From an uncultured Clostridia bacterium (lineage in GTDB: Bacteria > Bacillota > Clostridia > Oscillospirales > CAG-272): a stretch of 20,446 bases of DNA. A program made the position numbers and the translations under genes. Where the stretch lies: NCBI GenBank assembly GCA_937898155.1, contig CALEJO010000115.1, positions 1-20,446 on the forward strand, in the 5' to 3' direction. The notes under the pieces are model-generated. The model made no database searches. It was given only the letters and a program-made list of their open reading frames with translations, and had not been told where the DNA came from. Shown piece by piece: positions 1 to 7,258 of this stretch (position 1 is the stretch's first letter; each line of letters begins with the position of its first letter).

Positions 1-91
1 AAATATAATCCGCATCGACATAGAGAACGCGTCCGTGTTCTCCGCCGCAAACCTCCGGTGGAACAATGAGTTCTTCATTCTGTTTTGCCAT
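1..91 (-). CDS. Unknown protein, N-terminal fragment (gene runs off the window)
   Basis: An ATG at position 91 opens a frame that stays open to the window edge, giving 30 residues that begin MAKQNEELIVPP and continue with EVCGGEHGRVLYVDADYI. I do not recognise the family. The frame is collinear with polA and the lipoprotein gene but separated from them by a terminator at 217-249, so it is probably its own unit. A possible promoter sits immediately upstream (108-135), which would leave only about 10 nt of leader. No Shine-Dalgarno sequence is visible before the ATG, unlike nearly all other genes here, so either the transcript is nearly leaderless or the start or gene call is wrong. Confidence 0.5.
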   Translation of the reverse strand, partial: MAKQNEELIVPPEVCGGEHGRVLYVDADYI

Positions 92-107
92 ATGGTTTCG
101 CGCGCTT

Positions 108-135
108 GTTATAATATAAACTGCCCTTTTTTCAA
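108..135 (-). promoter_or_regulatory. Possible sigmaA promoter for the partial gene
   Basis: On the minus strand TTGAAA (135-130) and TATAAC (113-108) are separated by 16 nt. Both boxes are one or two bases from consensus. The predicted start of transcription would be near 101, only about 10 nt before the ATG at 91. The surrounding 92-216 stretch is AT-rich with A/T runs and contains no other gene I can support. Confidence 0.35.
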
Positions 136-216
136 AAACGCTACAAGATTTTGAAAAAAAGTTCAAAAAAAGTGAAAAATGAACGATTTGTTCCTGATTT
201 GGCGCGGTTTTTGCGC

Positions 217-249
217 AAAAAAACACCGAACGAGAAATCTCGTTCGGTG
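217..249 (-). terminator. Rho-independent terminator after the lipoprotein gene
   Basis: On the minus strand a perfect stem CACCGAACGAG/CTCGTTCGGTG (arms 249-239 and 234-224, with a further A-T pair possible inside) is followed directly by seven T residues (223-217). It starts 3 nt after the stop codon at 253, so it clearly closes the polA-lipoprotein unit. Confidence 0.92.
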
Positions 250-252
250 CTT

Positions 253-741
253 TCATCCGCGATTCCATTTTTCCCGCACGGTCGTCCGCCTGCCAAGCCC
301 GCAAAAATCGTCCGAGATGCGGTCCGCCTCCGCGGCGTCCGCCTTGACGAGAAGCACACATTCCTCCACGCACGCGACGGTGAGCTTTTCCGCGAGATCG
401 CACGGCGGAAACTCAAACGCCCGATAGAGCGCTTCCGCAAGTGCCTCCGCCGCCATATGGCTGTCCGTCCGAAAAACGCAGATCATCTCTCCGCTCGTGT
501 CCGTCAGCGGGCGGCAGATCACCGCGTCCCTCACCGACGACGCATATGCTTCGGCGTTGATGCCAAGACCGTCATAGTAGGTTTCGTTGATCACCTCCGT
601 CCACCGCTCACTCGCGCCGTATCCGCTTTCTTCGAGAAGCGTAAATAAAACCGTCTCCGCGGCAGGCATCGGCGTCGCTTCCCTGCCGCACGAAGACAGT
701 GCGCACGAAAGAAGCAAAAGTATTCCCAAAAAACGTTTCAA
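253..741 (-). CDS. Small secreted lipoprotein of unknown function
   Basis: The product is 162 residues from a TTG start at 741. I prefer this start because GGAGGG lies 6 nt upstream and the protein then opens with a standard lipoprotein signal: MKR, a hydrophobic run (residues 4-12), and lipobox LSSC with the lipidated Cys at 18. An in-frame ATG at 783 would add 14 residues but has no ribosome binding site. The mature part is Ala/Glu-rich with segments such as ETYYDGLGINAEAY and MICVFRTDSHMAAEALAEAL. This loosely resembles DUF4358-type lipoproteins of Clostridia, but that is an impression, not a match. The gene lies 58 nt after polA and its translation signals overlap the polA terminator, so expression may be low. 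A terminator follows the stop codon at once. Confidence 0.8.
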   Translation of the reverse strand: MKRFLGILLLLSCALSSCGREATPMPAAETVLFTLLEESGYGASERWTEVINETYYDGLGINAEAYASSVRDAVICRPLTDTSGEMICVFRTDSHMAAEALAEALYRAFEFPPCDLAEKLTVACVEECVLLVKADAAEADRISDDFCGLGRRTTVREKWNRG

Positions 742-789
742 AAAAATCCCTCCGATCGGCTTTTTCGTTAGTGTTTGCCGCATCGGAGG
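740..789 (-). terminator. Terminator after polA, overlapping the next gene's RBS and start
   Basis: Minus strand: CCTCCGAT (789-782), one bulged G, CGGC (780-777), a loop of 16 nt, then GCCG (760-757) and ATCGGAGG (756-749), giving a 12-bp stem. Two bases later come seven T residues (746-740). This has the form of an intrinsic terminator for polA, whose stop is at 800. The 3' arm contains the GGAGGG ribosome binding site of the lipoprotein gene and the T-run enters its TTG start codon. Confidence 0.65.
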
Positions 790-799
790 AATTTATGTG

Positions 800-3310
800 T
801 TATTTCGCCTCAAACCACGTCGCGCCTGTCGATAGTTCAACCGTCAGCGGCACCGCAAGGGAGACCGCGTGCTCCATTTCTTCTTTCAGAAGCGCACAAA
901 CCGCGTCGGCGCACGACCGATGCGATTCGAGGATCAGTTCGTCGTGAACTTGCAGAATGATGCGCGCCCGCAGGCCGCTTTCGCGCAGTTTTTTCGCGGT
1001 ATTGACCATTGCGAGCTTGATGATGTCTGCCGCCGTGCCTTGGATCGGGCTGTTCATCGCCACGCGTTCGCCGAACGCGACTTCCATCCTTTTACCCGAG
1101 GACAGCTCGGGAATGTAGCGCCGCCGCCCAAACAGCGTTTTCACATAGCCGTCGCGTTTCGCCTCTTCGACCACGCGCGAAAGATATTCTTTGACCTTCG
1201 GATAGGCGCCGAGATAGCCGTCGATATACGCCCGCGCGTCCGCGCGGGAAATATGCAGGTCGGACGCGAGCGAAAATTCGCCCATGCCGTATACGATGCC
1301 GAAATTGATTGCCTTGGCTTTTTTGCGCAGTTCGATCGTCACCGCGTCGCGCGGCACGCCAAAGACCTTCATCGCCGTCGCCGTATGGATATCGTAGCCG
1401 GAGCGGAACGCGTCTTGCATCGCCTCGTCGCCCGAAATCGCCGCCAAAAGGCGCAGTTCGATCTGCGAATAGTCCGCGTCGATCAGCATCCAATCGTCGT
1501 TTTGCGCGACGAAAAATTTGCGAAATTCTCTGCCCAACTCCGTGCGCACGGGGATGTTTTGCAGGTTCGGCTCCGTCGAGGAAAGCCGCCCTGTCGCCGT
1601 CAACGCCTGCTTGAAGCGCGTATGCACCCGTCCGTTTTCGTCCGCCGCCGCGGCAAGCCCGTCCGCGTAGGTGCTTTTCAGCTTGCCGACCTGTCGAAAA
1701 TCGAGGATGTCGTCGATGATCGGCGAATACGAACGCAGTTTTTCGAGCGTTTCGGCGTTGGTCGAGTAGCCGCTCTTCGTCTTTTTCGCGTGCGGAAGCC
1801 CCATCGTTTCAAAGAGGACGGCGCCGAGCTGCCTCGGCGAATTGATATTGAATTCCGTGCCCGCCTGCAAGTAAATGCGCTCCGCGTATTCGTTTTGCCG
1901 CTCACCGAGCGTTTGCGAAAACGCGCGAAGCGCCGGCACATTCACGGAAAAGCCGTCGTGCTCCATTTCAAAAAGCAGGCGGCAAAGCGGCATTTCGATC
2001 TCGCGGTAGAGCGTATCCTGCCCCGTTTGCGCGAGCGTCGCCGCGTATTCGTCGTAAAGCCGCGCGATGCCGGACGCTTTCTCCGCGAGCGTTTCCGCCT
2101 GTTCGCCGAGCGTGCGGCTCATCAGCTTTTCCAAGGAGAAATCCGTATCCGCAACGGCAGAAAGGTATCCCATCAACATCACGTCGTCGGTGCAGGCGGA
2201 AAACGCGATCCCCATCGGCGCAAGCGCGTGAAACGCACTTTTCGCGTCATAGGTGATGAGCGGCACGTCTCCGTCCAAAACATCGGCGAGCGATGCGATT
2301 CCGCGGATGAGAAGCACCTCGTCTGCCGCGATTGCCGCCGTGTCTGCCTCAAAATCAAACGCGATCGCGTATTTTTTGCCTTTTGCGAGCGTCAGCGACG
2401 CCGCGTCGATCTCTTTTTGCGCGACCTCACGGCGCGTCGGCGCAACGTCCGCGTGCAGATTCAGTTTCTCAATCAACTTTGTGAATTCGAGCCGTGTGAA
2501 GAGCGCCGTCAGCGCGCTTTCGTCCGGCCCGTGATACGCAAGGTCGTCGAGCGTCAGATCCAGCGGCACGTCGCGTTTGATCGTCGCTAAAAAGCGCGAA
2601 TCGTAGGCGGACTGCTTTCCCGCTTCGAGCTTCGCCGCCACGCCTGCCGCGATCGGCTTCTGCTCCTGATTTTCATAGATCGCGTCGAGGTTGCCGAACT
2701 CGGCGATCAGTTTCAGCGCGGTCTTCTCGCCGATGCCGGGCACGCCCGGAATATTGTCCGAGCTGTCCCCCATCAGCGCCTTGACGTCGATAAATTGCGT
2801 CGGGCGCACGCCGTATTTTTCAAAAAACTTCGCTTCGTTAAAAAGGATCGGCTCCGTATTCGTCGCCAGCACGACGCTCGTCAGCGGCGAGATCAGTTGG
2901 AGCGAATCGCGGTCGCCCGTCGAAAGGAACGTCGCGACGCCCTCGCGCTCCGCCATCGCGGAAAGCGTGCCGAGGATGTCGTCCGCCTCATACCCCGCGA
3001 GCGAAAGCACCGCCGCGCCCATCGCGCGCAGGCACTCCTTCGCCGGCTCGATCTGACACGCCAGCTCCTCCGGCATTCCGTGCCGATTTGCCTTATACGC
3101 CTCCGAAAAGAGGTGCCGGAACGTCTTTTCCCGCAGGTCGAATGCCACCGCGAAATAATCGGGCGAATAGGTTTCGAGCTGACGATGGATGATATTCACC
3201 ATGCCGTAAATCGCGTGCGTCCAAAGCCCGTCCTTCGTCTGCAAGGGGCGGATCCCGTAAAACGCACGATTCAGAATGGAATTCCCGTCCACGACCAGCA
3301 ATTTTTTCAT
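800..3310 (-). CDS. polA: DNA polymerase I
   Basis: The 836-residue product has the full-length Pol I layout: repair and Okazaki-fragment processing DNA polymerase with 5' nuclease. Residues 1-290 are the 5' nuclease: D8, YEADD (107-111), GDRD (132-135) and GDSSDNIPGVPGIG (181-194) carry the metal-binding acids. Residues about 310-450 are a 3'-5' exonuclease-like domain. It keeps D319/E321 and D355, but the third motif (Y-x3-D) aligns with R417/E421, so proofreading is doubtful. Residues 455-836 are the polymerase: motif A DADYSQIELR (611-620), the O-helix R662, K666, F670, Y674, and motif C QVHDE (787-791). GGAG lies 8 nt before the ATG. The gene is monocistronic or followed by the lipoprotein gene through a terminator. 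Confidence 0.98.
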   Translation of the reverse strand: MKKLLVVDGNSILNRAFYGIRPLQTKDGLWTHAIYGMVNIIHRQLETYSPDYFAVAFDLREKTFRHLFSEAYKANRHGMPEELACQIEPAKECLRAMGAAVLSLAGYEADDILGTLSAMAEREGVATFLSTGDRDSLQLISPLTSVVLATNTEPILFNEAKFFEKYGVRPTQFIDVKALMGDSSDNIPGVPGIGEKTALKLIAEFGNLDAIYENQEQKPIAAGVAAKLEAGKQSAYDSRFLATIKRDVPLDLTLDDLAYHGPDESALTALFTRLEFTKLIEKLNLHADVAPTRREVAQKEIDAASLTLAKGKKYAIAFDFEADTAAIAADEVLLIRGIASLADVLDGDVPLITYDAKSAFHALAPMGIAFSACTDDVMLMGYLSAVADTDFSLEKLMSRTLGEQAETLAEKASGIARLYDEYAATLAQTGQDTLYREIEMPLCRLLFEMEHDGFSVNVPALRAFSQTLGERQNEYAERIYLQAGTEFNINSPRQLGAVLFETMGLPHAKKTKSGYSTNAETLEKLRSYSPIIDDILDFRQVGKLKSTYADGLAAAADENGRVHTRFKQALTATGRLSSTEPNLQNIPVRTELGREFRKFFVAQNDDWMLIDADYSQIELRLLAAISGDEAMQDAFRSGYDIHTATAMKVFGVPRDAVTIELRKKAKAINFGIVYGMGEFSLASDLHISRADARAYIDGYLGAYPKVKEYLSRVVEEAKRDGYVKTLFGRRRYIPELSSGKRMEVAFGERVAMNSPIQGTAADIIKLAMVNTAKKLRESGLRARIILQVHDELILESHRSCADAVCALLKEEMEHAVSLAVPLTVELSTGATWFEAK

Positions 3311-3351
3311 AAAGCGATCTCCTTTCGCGGCAGAAAGTCTTGTTCAATTTC

Positions 3352-3360
3352 ATTGTAGCA
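3352..3360 (-). promoter_or_regulatory. Probable extended -10 promoter of polA
   Basis: The minus strand shows TGCTACAAT (3360-3352), an extended -10 element with five of six bases matching TATAAT. The -35 region is poor (TTTTAT at the 17-nt spacing). The transcript would start near 3345, giving an untranslated leader of about 35 nt before polA. The promoter is divergent from that of tRNA-Thr. Confidence 0.5.
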
Positions 3361-3420
3361 TATTTTTTGCAAAAATAAAACGGTTTCTTTTGATTTTTCC
3401 CGAAAATTCCGCAAAAAGTA

Positions 3421-3449
3421 TTGACAAAACGCGTTTTTTTGTGTATACT
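3421..3449 (+). promoter_or_regulatory. Near-consensus sigmaA promoter of tRNA-Thr
   Basis: TTGACA (3421-3426) is a perfect -35 box, followed by a 17-nt spacer and TATACT (3444-3449). The mature tRNA begins 11 nt after the -10 box, so the 5' leader of the precursor is only a few nucleotides long. This is the best promoter in the window. Confidence 0.93.
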
Positions 3450-3460
3450 AACAATCGTCC

Positions 3461-3536
<76 letters not shown>

Positions 3537-3566
3537 TAATAATAGGTTAAACTTGCAACCTGTCAC

Positions 3567-3595
3567 AAAAAGCCTTGATAAATCAAGGCTTTTTT
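3567..3595 (+). terminator. Terminator of tRNA-Thr
   Basis: AGCCTTGA (3571-3578) and TCAAGGCT (3583-3590) form an 8-bp stem with loop TAAA, followed by TTTTT (3591-3595). The A-run before the stem extends the pairing and also gives a T-run on the minus strand, so it could act in both directions. It lies 30 nt after the tRNA. Confidence 0.9.
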
Positions 3596-3821
3596 GTGTT
3601 TTTAAGGTTATAAATCTTATCTGAACGAAATTTGTTATAAAAATGTTCATGCTATCTATTGGTCAAGATTCATACTACAATCAAATCAGAAAGGAGGTGA
3701 CGAAATGAAATACGAAAACGCAAAGGATGCTCGATTTTATTCTGAATCAGATCACGTCCCCCGATGAAATTGATTTCAGAAAAATCTTGTCTGAAACATA
3801 ACGGCTCTTGATATGAAACAC
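3596..3821 (+). other. AT-rich spacer with a frame-broken small ORF
   Basis: This stretch between the tRNA terminator and the terminator of the ribosomal run is clearly more AT-rich than its neighbours. It holds the small ORF starting at 3705. It also holds a near-direct repeat, AAATCTTATCTGAA (3612-3625) and AAATCTTGTCTGAA (3782-3795), with one mismatch in 14. No convincing promoter was found for the ORF: TTGTTA and TCTATT at a 17-nt spacing (about 3633-3661) are weak. The composition and the position beside a tRNA would fit a remnant of a foreign insertion, but no integrase or attachment duplication is visible. Confidence 0.5.
3705..3767 (+). CDS. Possible small ORF, broken or frameshifted
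   Basis: AAAGGAGGTGA lies 7 nt before an ATG at 3705, one of the strongest ribosome binding sites in the window. The frame reads MKYENAKDARFYSESDHVPR and stops at 3767. The +1 frame is open from 3709 to a stop at 3801 and reads MLDFILNQITSPDEIDFRKI followed by LSET. The two frames would join into a 31-residue product if one base were skipped or missing in the CCCCC run at 3758-3762, or further upstream near AAGG (3723-3726). The first residues, MKYENAKD, remind me of the N terminus of a family of small HTH proteins in Clostridia; this is weak. It may be a decayed gene, a sequencing indel, or a frameshifted peptide. A terminator follows at 3822. Confidence 0.3.
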   Translation: MKYENAKDARFYSESDHVPR

Positions 3822-3859
3822 AAAAAAGGCAATCCCCAACCATGGGATTGCCTTTTTTT
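3822..3859. terminator. Bidirectional terminator ending the ribosomal run
   Basis: GGCAATCCC (3828-3836) and GGGATTGCC (3844-3852) form a perfect 9-bp stem with a 7-nt loop, flanked by six A residues on the left and seven T residues on the right. It therefore works on both strands. On the minus strand it ends the long ribosomal-protein transcript 21 nt after rplQ. On the plus strand it would end any transcript of the small ORF at 3705. Confidence 0.95.
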
Positions 3860-3880
3860 CGTTTATGGAACGTCGCCGGC

Positions 3881-4222
3881 TCAGACGAGCTTGACGATTG
3901 CCATTTCCGCGGCGTCGCCGCGACGGGGACCGATCTTGTAAACTGCGGTGTAGCCGCCGTTTCTATCCGCGTAAGCGGGCGCGATCTCCTCAAACAGTTT
4001 TTTCACAACGTCTTCCTTCGTGATAAAGGAAAGCGCCGCACGACGCGTAGCAAGCGTATTTTTCTTGCCGAGCGTGATCATTTTATCGGTCAAAGCTTTG
4101 ACTTCTTTTGCTCTGTAAACGGTCGTTTCAATCGAACCTTTTTCCAGGAGCAACGTCACCATGCCTCTGAGCATTGCCATTCTGTGGGCAGTAGGTCTGC
4201 CGAGTTTTCTGGTTCCGGGCAT
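3881..4222 (-). CDS. rplQ: 50S ribosomal protein L17
   Basis: The 113-residue product has the L17 signature from its start: MPGTRKLGRPTAHRMAMLRG, then TTVYRAKEVK and the C-terminal GGYTAVYKIGPRRGDAAEMA. L17 binds domain III of 23S rRNA near the exit tunnel. AAAGGAGG precedes the ATG. It is the last gene of the run, 74 nt after rpoA, and is followed by the bidirectional terminator. In many Bacillota the energy-coupling transporter genes (ecfA1, ecfA2, ecfT) follow rplQ; they are absent here. Confidence 0.97.
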   Translation of the reverse strand: MPGTRKLGRPTAHRMAMLRGMVTLLLEKGSIETTVYRAKEVKALTDKMITLGKKNTLATRRAALSFITKEDVVKKLFEEIAPAYADRNGGYTAVYKIGPRRGDAAEMAIVKLV

Positions 4223-4296
4223 TATCTTATCCTCCTTTGCCTCGATTTATCAAGGATTCCTAACATATTCTCTTTGTCATTGCGCTTTGCGCGGGA

Positions 4297-5262
4297 TCAG
4301 TCCTCTTCTTTTCTGAGAGAAAGTCCCAGCGAGTGGAGTTTGTTGATGACTTCTTCAAGCGACTTCTTGCCAAGGTTTCTCACCTTGATCATGTCCGCCT
4401 CGGTGCTACTCGTCAAATCCTCCACGGTATCCATGCCTGCGCGCTTCAAGCAGTTGAAGCTACGGACAGACAGGTCAAGCTCCTCAATGGTCATCTCAAG
4501 AACTTTTTCTTTCTTGGTTTCTTCTCTTTCCACCATGATCTCTGCGCTCTTTGCTTCGTCGGAAAGCTCCACAAAGAGGTTGAGATGCTCGTTGAGTATC
4601 TTGGCGGCGAGCGATACGGCTTCCTTCGCCGAAATCGTTCCGTTCGTCAAAACGTCCAGCGTCAGTTTATCGAAATCGACGACGTTGCCGACACGGGTGG
4701 GGTCCACCTTATAGCTGACGTTGTAAACAGGGGTGAATATCGAATCCACAAAGATTACACCGATTTGACCTGCAGAATAGGTCTGTTTGTTCTTTTCCTG
4801 CGAAACATAGCCGCGACCGTGGTCGAACGTCAGCTCCATGCGGAAACGGACGCCGTCCGAGACGGTGGCGATATGGTGATCGGGGTTCAGAATCTCAATA
4901 TCCGCGTCGCACGCAATATCGCCCGCTTTCACGTCCTTCGGACCGGTGACATCGATCAGCACGGTCTTCGGAGTGTTCGGGTAAAGCTTCGCGGTGATGC
5001 CTTTGACGTTCAGAACGATTTCGCATACGTCTTCTTTCACACCGGGAACGGTGGAGATTTCATGCAAAATGTCCTTGTCTTCGCCGCTGATCTTGATGCT
5101 GACAACGGCAACGCCCGGAAGCGAGCTGAGCAACACTCTGCGCAGCGAGTTTCCGATCGTGATGCCATACCCTCTTTCCAGAGGTTCGAGAACAAATGTC
5201 CCTCTGCTGGGGTCGTTTTCCGCCTCCGTGGCGGCAATCATCGGTCTTTCTATCTCAATCAT
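4297..5262 (-). CDS. rpoA: DNA-directed RNA polymerase alpha subunit
   Basis: The 321-residue product starts MIEIERPMI at ATG 5262, with AGGAGG 9 nt upstream. A longer frame from TTG 5283 would place that ribosome binding site inside the coding region, so I reject it. The N-terminal domain (about 1-230) shows LEPLERGYGITIGNSLRRVL, the dimerisation and assembly surface. The C-terminal domain (about 250-310) shows the helix-hairpin-helix region LDLSVRSFNCLKRAGMDTVE and VRNLGKKSLEEV, which contacts UP elements and activators. A linker rich in Glu/Lys (REETKKEK) lies between them. The placement between rpsD and rplQ is the usual alpha-operon order, so polymerase and ribosome synthesis are linked. 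Confidence 0.98.
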   Translation of the reverse strand: MIEIERPMIAATEAENDPSRGTFVLEPLERGYGITIGNSLRRVLLSSLPGVAVVSIKISGEDKDILHEISTVPGVKEDVCEIVLNVKGITAKLYPNTPKTVLIDVTGPKDVKAGDIACDADIEILNPDHHIATVSDGVRFRMELTFDHGRGYVSQEKNKQTYSAGQIGVIFVDSIFTPVYNVSYKVDPTRVGNVVDFDKLTLDVLTNGTISAKEAVSLAAKILNEHLNLFVELSDEAKSAEIMVEREETKKEKVLEMTIEELDLSVRSFNCLKRAGMDTVEDLTSSTEADMIKVRNLGKKSLEEVINKLHSLGLSLRKEED

Positions 5263-5375
5263 CTCATTAACCCTCCTAATCAATTATTACACAAAAAGCT
5301 GTGTATGCCGGTTATGCTGCGAATCCACCGCAAAGTCGGGAGAAAGCCTCCCGACGGCGGATCGCTTCGGGGGTT
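5263..5375 (-). promoter_or_regulatory. rpsD-rpoA gap with a strong hairpin
   Basis: This 113-nt gap is the largest in the alpha block. The minus strand contains a perfect 8-bp stem GTCGGGAG/CTCCCGAC with a 5-nt loop (5336-5356), and a weaker ACACA/TGTGT hairpin (5289-5304) close to the rpoA ribosome binding site. The T-run needed for a terminator is missing. It may be an mRNA processing or translational control element; no function is shown by the sequence. Confidence 0.4.
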
Positions 5376-6005
5376 TTATTTGGAATACAACTCGACGATG
5401 AGGTGCTCTTCGAACGGGAAGTCCACGTCATCTCTAGTCGGCAGAGCGATCGCCTTTGCCGTCAGATTGGCTTTGTCAACTTCGAGCCACTTCGGAGCCG
5501 TCTTGCTTTCCATCAGTTCTGCAAGAGATTTGAATTTCGCGGAATCACGGCTGGATTCTTTGACGGAAATCACATCACCCTGCTTCACGATGATCGAAGG
5601 AATATCCGCTTTCTTGCCGTTCACAGTGAAATGACCGTGCGTGACAAGCTGTCTTGCTTCTTTGCGGCTCTCTGCGAGTCCCATTCTGTAAACAACGTTG
5701 TCAAGACGTCTTTCGAGCAGGCAGAGCAGGTTTTCACCGGTCTGACCTTCTTTGTTATCGGCGATTTCGAAATAATGATTAAACTGTTTTTCCAGAACGC
5801 CGTAATATCTTCTGGCTTTCTGTTTCTCACGCAACTGCATGAAGTATTCTTTCTGTTTTCTGGACTGTGCGGCACCATGCTGGCCCGGAGCCGTTCCACG
5901 GCGTTCCACGGGGCATTTCGCGGTCAGGCAACGCTCACCTTTCAGATAAAGCTTCGTTCCCTCTCTGCGGCACATTCTGCAAACAGGACCTGTATATCTT
6001 GCCAT
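5376..6005 (-). CDS. rpsD: 30S ribosomal protein S4 (zinc-binding form)
   Basis: The 209-residue product is a primary 16S rRNA binder that nucleates 30S assembly. C9, C12, C26 and C31 (VCRMC and RCLTAKC) show the zinc-binding form. The S4 RNA-binding domain follows at about 99-165 with LERRLDNVVYRMGLAESRKE, ARQLVTHGHFTVNG and IVKQGDVISV. GGAGG precedes the ATG by 11 nt. S4 is an autogenous repressor in E. coli and B. subtilis, so the downstream structured gap before rpoA, or the leader region upstream of rpsM, could be targets; that is inference only. Confidence 0.98.
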   Translation of the reverse strand: MARYTGPVCRMCRREGTKLYLKGERCLTAKCPVERRGTAPGQHGAAQSRKQKEYFMQLREKQKARRYYGVLEKQFNHYFEIADNKEGQTGENLLCLLERRLDNVVYRMGLAESRKEARQLVTHGHFTVNGKKADIPSIIVKQGDVISVKESSRDSAKFKSLAELMESKTAPKWLEVDKANLTAKAIALPTRDDVDFPFEEHLIVELYSK

Positions 6006-6026
6006 TGTTCAATACACCTCCTATCA

Positions 6027-6425
6027 TTAAACACGTCTGATTTTGGGCGGACGGCAACCGTTGTGCGGAACCGGCGTCACGTCACGGATGAGCGTGATTT
6101 CGAGACCCTGCGTCTGAAGCGCACGGATCGCCGATTCTCTGCCCTGACCGGGGCCCTTCACGAAAACTTCGACGGTTTTCATGCCGTTGTCCACGGCAAT
6201 CTTTGCGGCGGCTTCCGCTGCCATCTGCGCGGCGAACGCGGTGGATTTTCTCGAGCCCTTGAAGCCGAGTTCACCGGCGGATGCCCAAGAAACCGCATTT
6301 CCGTTCGTATCAGTGATAGTAATGATCGTGTTATTATAGGTGGCACGGATATGTGCCGCGCCTTTTTCTACGTTTTTACGTTCGCGGCGTTTTCTGACTA
6401 CCTTTTTGGTTGTTGCTTTTGCCAT
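6027..6425 (-). CDS. rpsK: 30S ribosomal protein S11
   Basis: The 132-residue product belongs to the 30S platform, near the mRNA exit and Shine-Dalgarno helix. A basic N terminus (KKVVRKRRERKNVEKG) precedes AHIRATYNNTIITITD and the GPGQGRESAIRAL region. The C terminus is DVTPVPHNGCRPPKIRRV, which is the family ending. Length is normal. It lies 16 nt after rpsM and 21 nt before rpsD, so it is transcribed with both. GGAG stands about 12 nt before the ATG. Confidence 0.98.
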   Translation of the reverse strand: MAKATTKKVVRKRRERKNVEKGAAHIRATYNNTIITITDTNGNAVSWASAGELGFKGSRKSTAFAAQMAAEAAAKIAVDNGMKTVEVFVKGPGQGRESAIRALQTQGLEITLIRDVTPVPHNGCRPPKIRRV

Positions 6426-6441
6426 ACTTGTCTATCACTCC

Positions 6442-6810
<369 letters not shown>

Positions 6811-6843
6811 TCTGGAAATACACCTCCCTTATCTTTCTGGCGA

Positions 6844-6957
6844 TTAACCCTGTTTTTGCTTGTGCTTCGGGTTCTCGCAAATTACCATAACGTGGCCTTT
6901 TCTTTTGATGATCTTGCACTTATTGCAAATCTTTTTAACGGAAGGTTTCACTTTCAT
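6844..6957 (-). CDS. rpmJ: 50S ribosomal protein L36 (zinc-binding form)
   Basis: This very short gene encodes 37 residues: MKVKPSVKKICNKCKIIKRK followed by GHVMVICENPKHKQKQG. C11, C14, C27 and H32 form the zinc ribbon, so this is the zinc-containing paralogue type. L36 is a small late-assembly protein of the 50S that stabilises 23S rRNA near L6 and L16. The gene sits between infA and rpsM, its usual place in Bacillota. The ribosome binding site AAAGGAA is weaker and farther from the ATG than in its neighbours. Confidence 0.97.
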   Translation of the reverse strand: MKVKPSVKKICNKCKIIKRKGHVMVICENPKHKQKQG

Positions 6958-7007
6958 GTGTATTACACCGTTCCTTTCTTAACACTTTGTTTTGGAAATC
7001 CGTTCGA

Positions 7008-7232
7008 TCAGCTCTCGCGGAGGCGCCATGTGATACGACCTTTATTCAGGTCGTAAATGGAAACCTCAACGGTCACTTTATCGCCCGGAACAATCTGAAT
7101 CGAATTCATACGGAGCTTGCCCGAAATCTGCGACAGCACAATGTGTCCGTTCGGGAGCTTCACTTTGAAGGTAGCGCCGGGCATCGCCTCGACCACTACG
7201 CCTTCAAATTCTATAACATCGTCCTTTGGCAT
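7008..7232 (-). CDS. infA: Translation initiation factor IF-1
   Basis: The 74-residue product has the OB-fold of IF-1, which binds the 30S A site during initiation. The pattern MPKDDVIEFEGVVVEAMPGA, NGHIVLSQISGKLRMN, PGDKVTVEVSIYDLNKGRIT is complete. Compared with E. coli IF-1 it has Q35 for His, S44 for Tyr and Q46 for Arg (numbered with the initiator Met), positions in the rRNA-facing loop that are usually conserved. GGAGGG is 5 nt before the ATG. It lies between the KOW-domain gene and rpmJ, as in other Clostridia. Confidence 0.95.
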   Translation of the reverse strand: MPKDDVIEFEGVVVEAMPGATFKVKLPNGHIVLSQISGKLRMNSIQIVPGDKVTVEVSIYDLNKGRITWRLRES

Positions 7233-7258
7233 ATATGCCCTCCTTCAAGATCGAAATC

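Noticed and set aside
869..2590. 573-codon open frame on the plus strand opposite polA
   Set aside because: It lies fully antisense to a clear polA, is very rich in Arg/Ala/Val as expected from a GC-biased complementary frame, and has no recognisable domain.
3537..3821. tRNA-Thr as a phage or island attachment site
   Set aside because: No repeat of the tRNA 3' end and no integrase gene is present in the window; only AT-rich composition and a broken small ORF hint at it.
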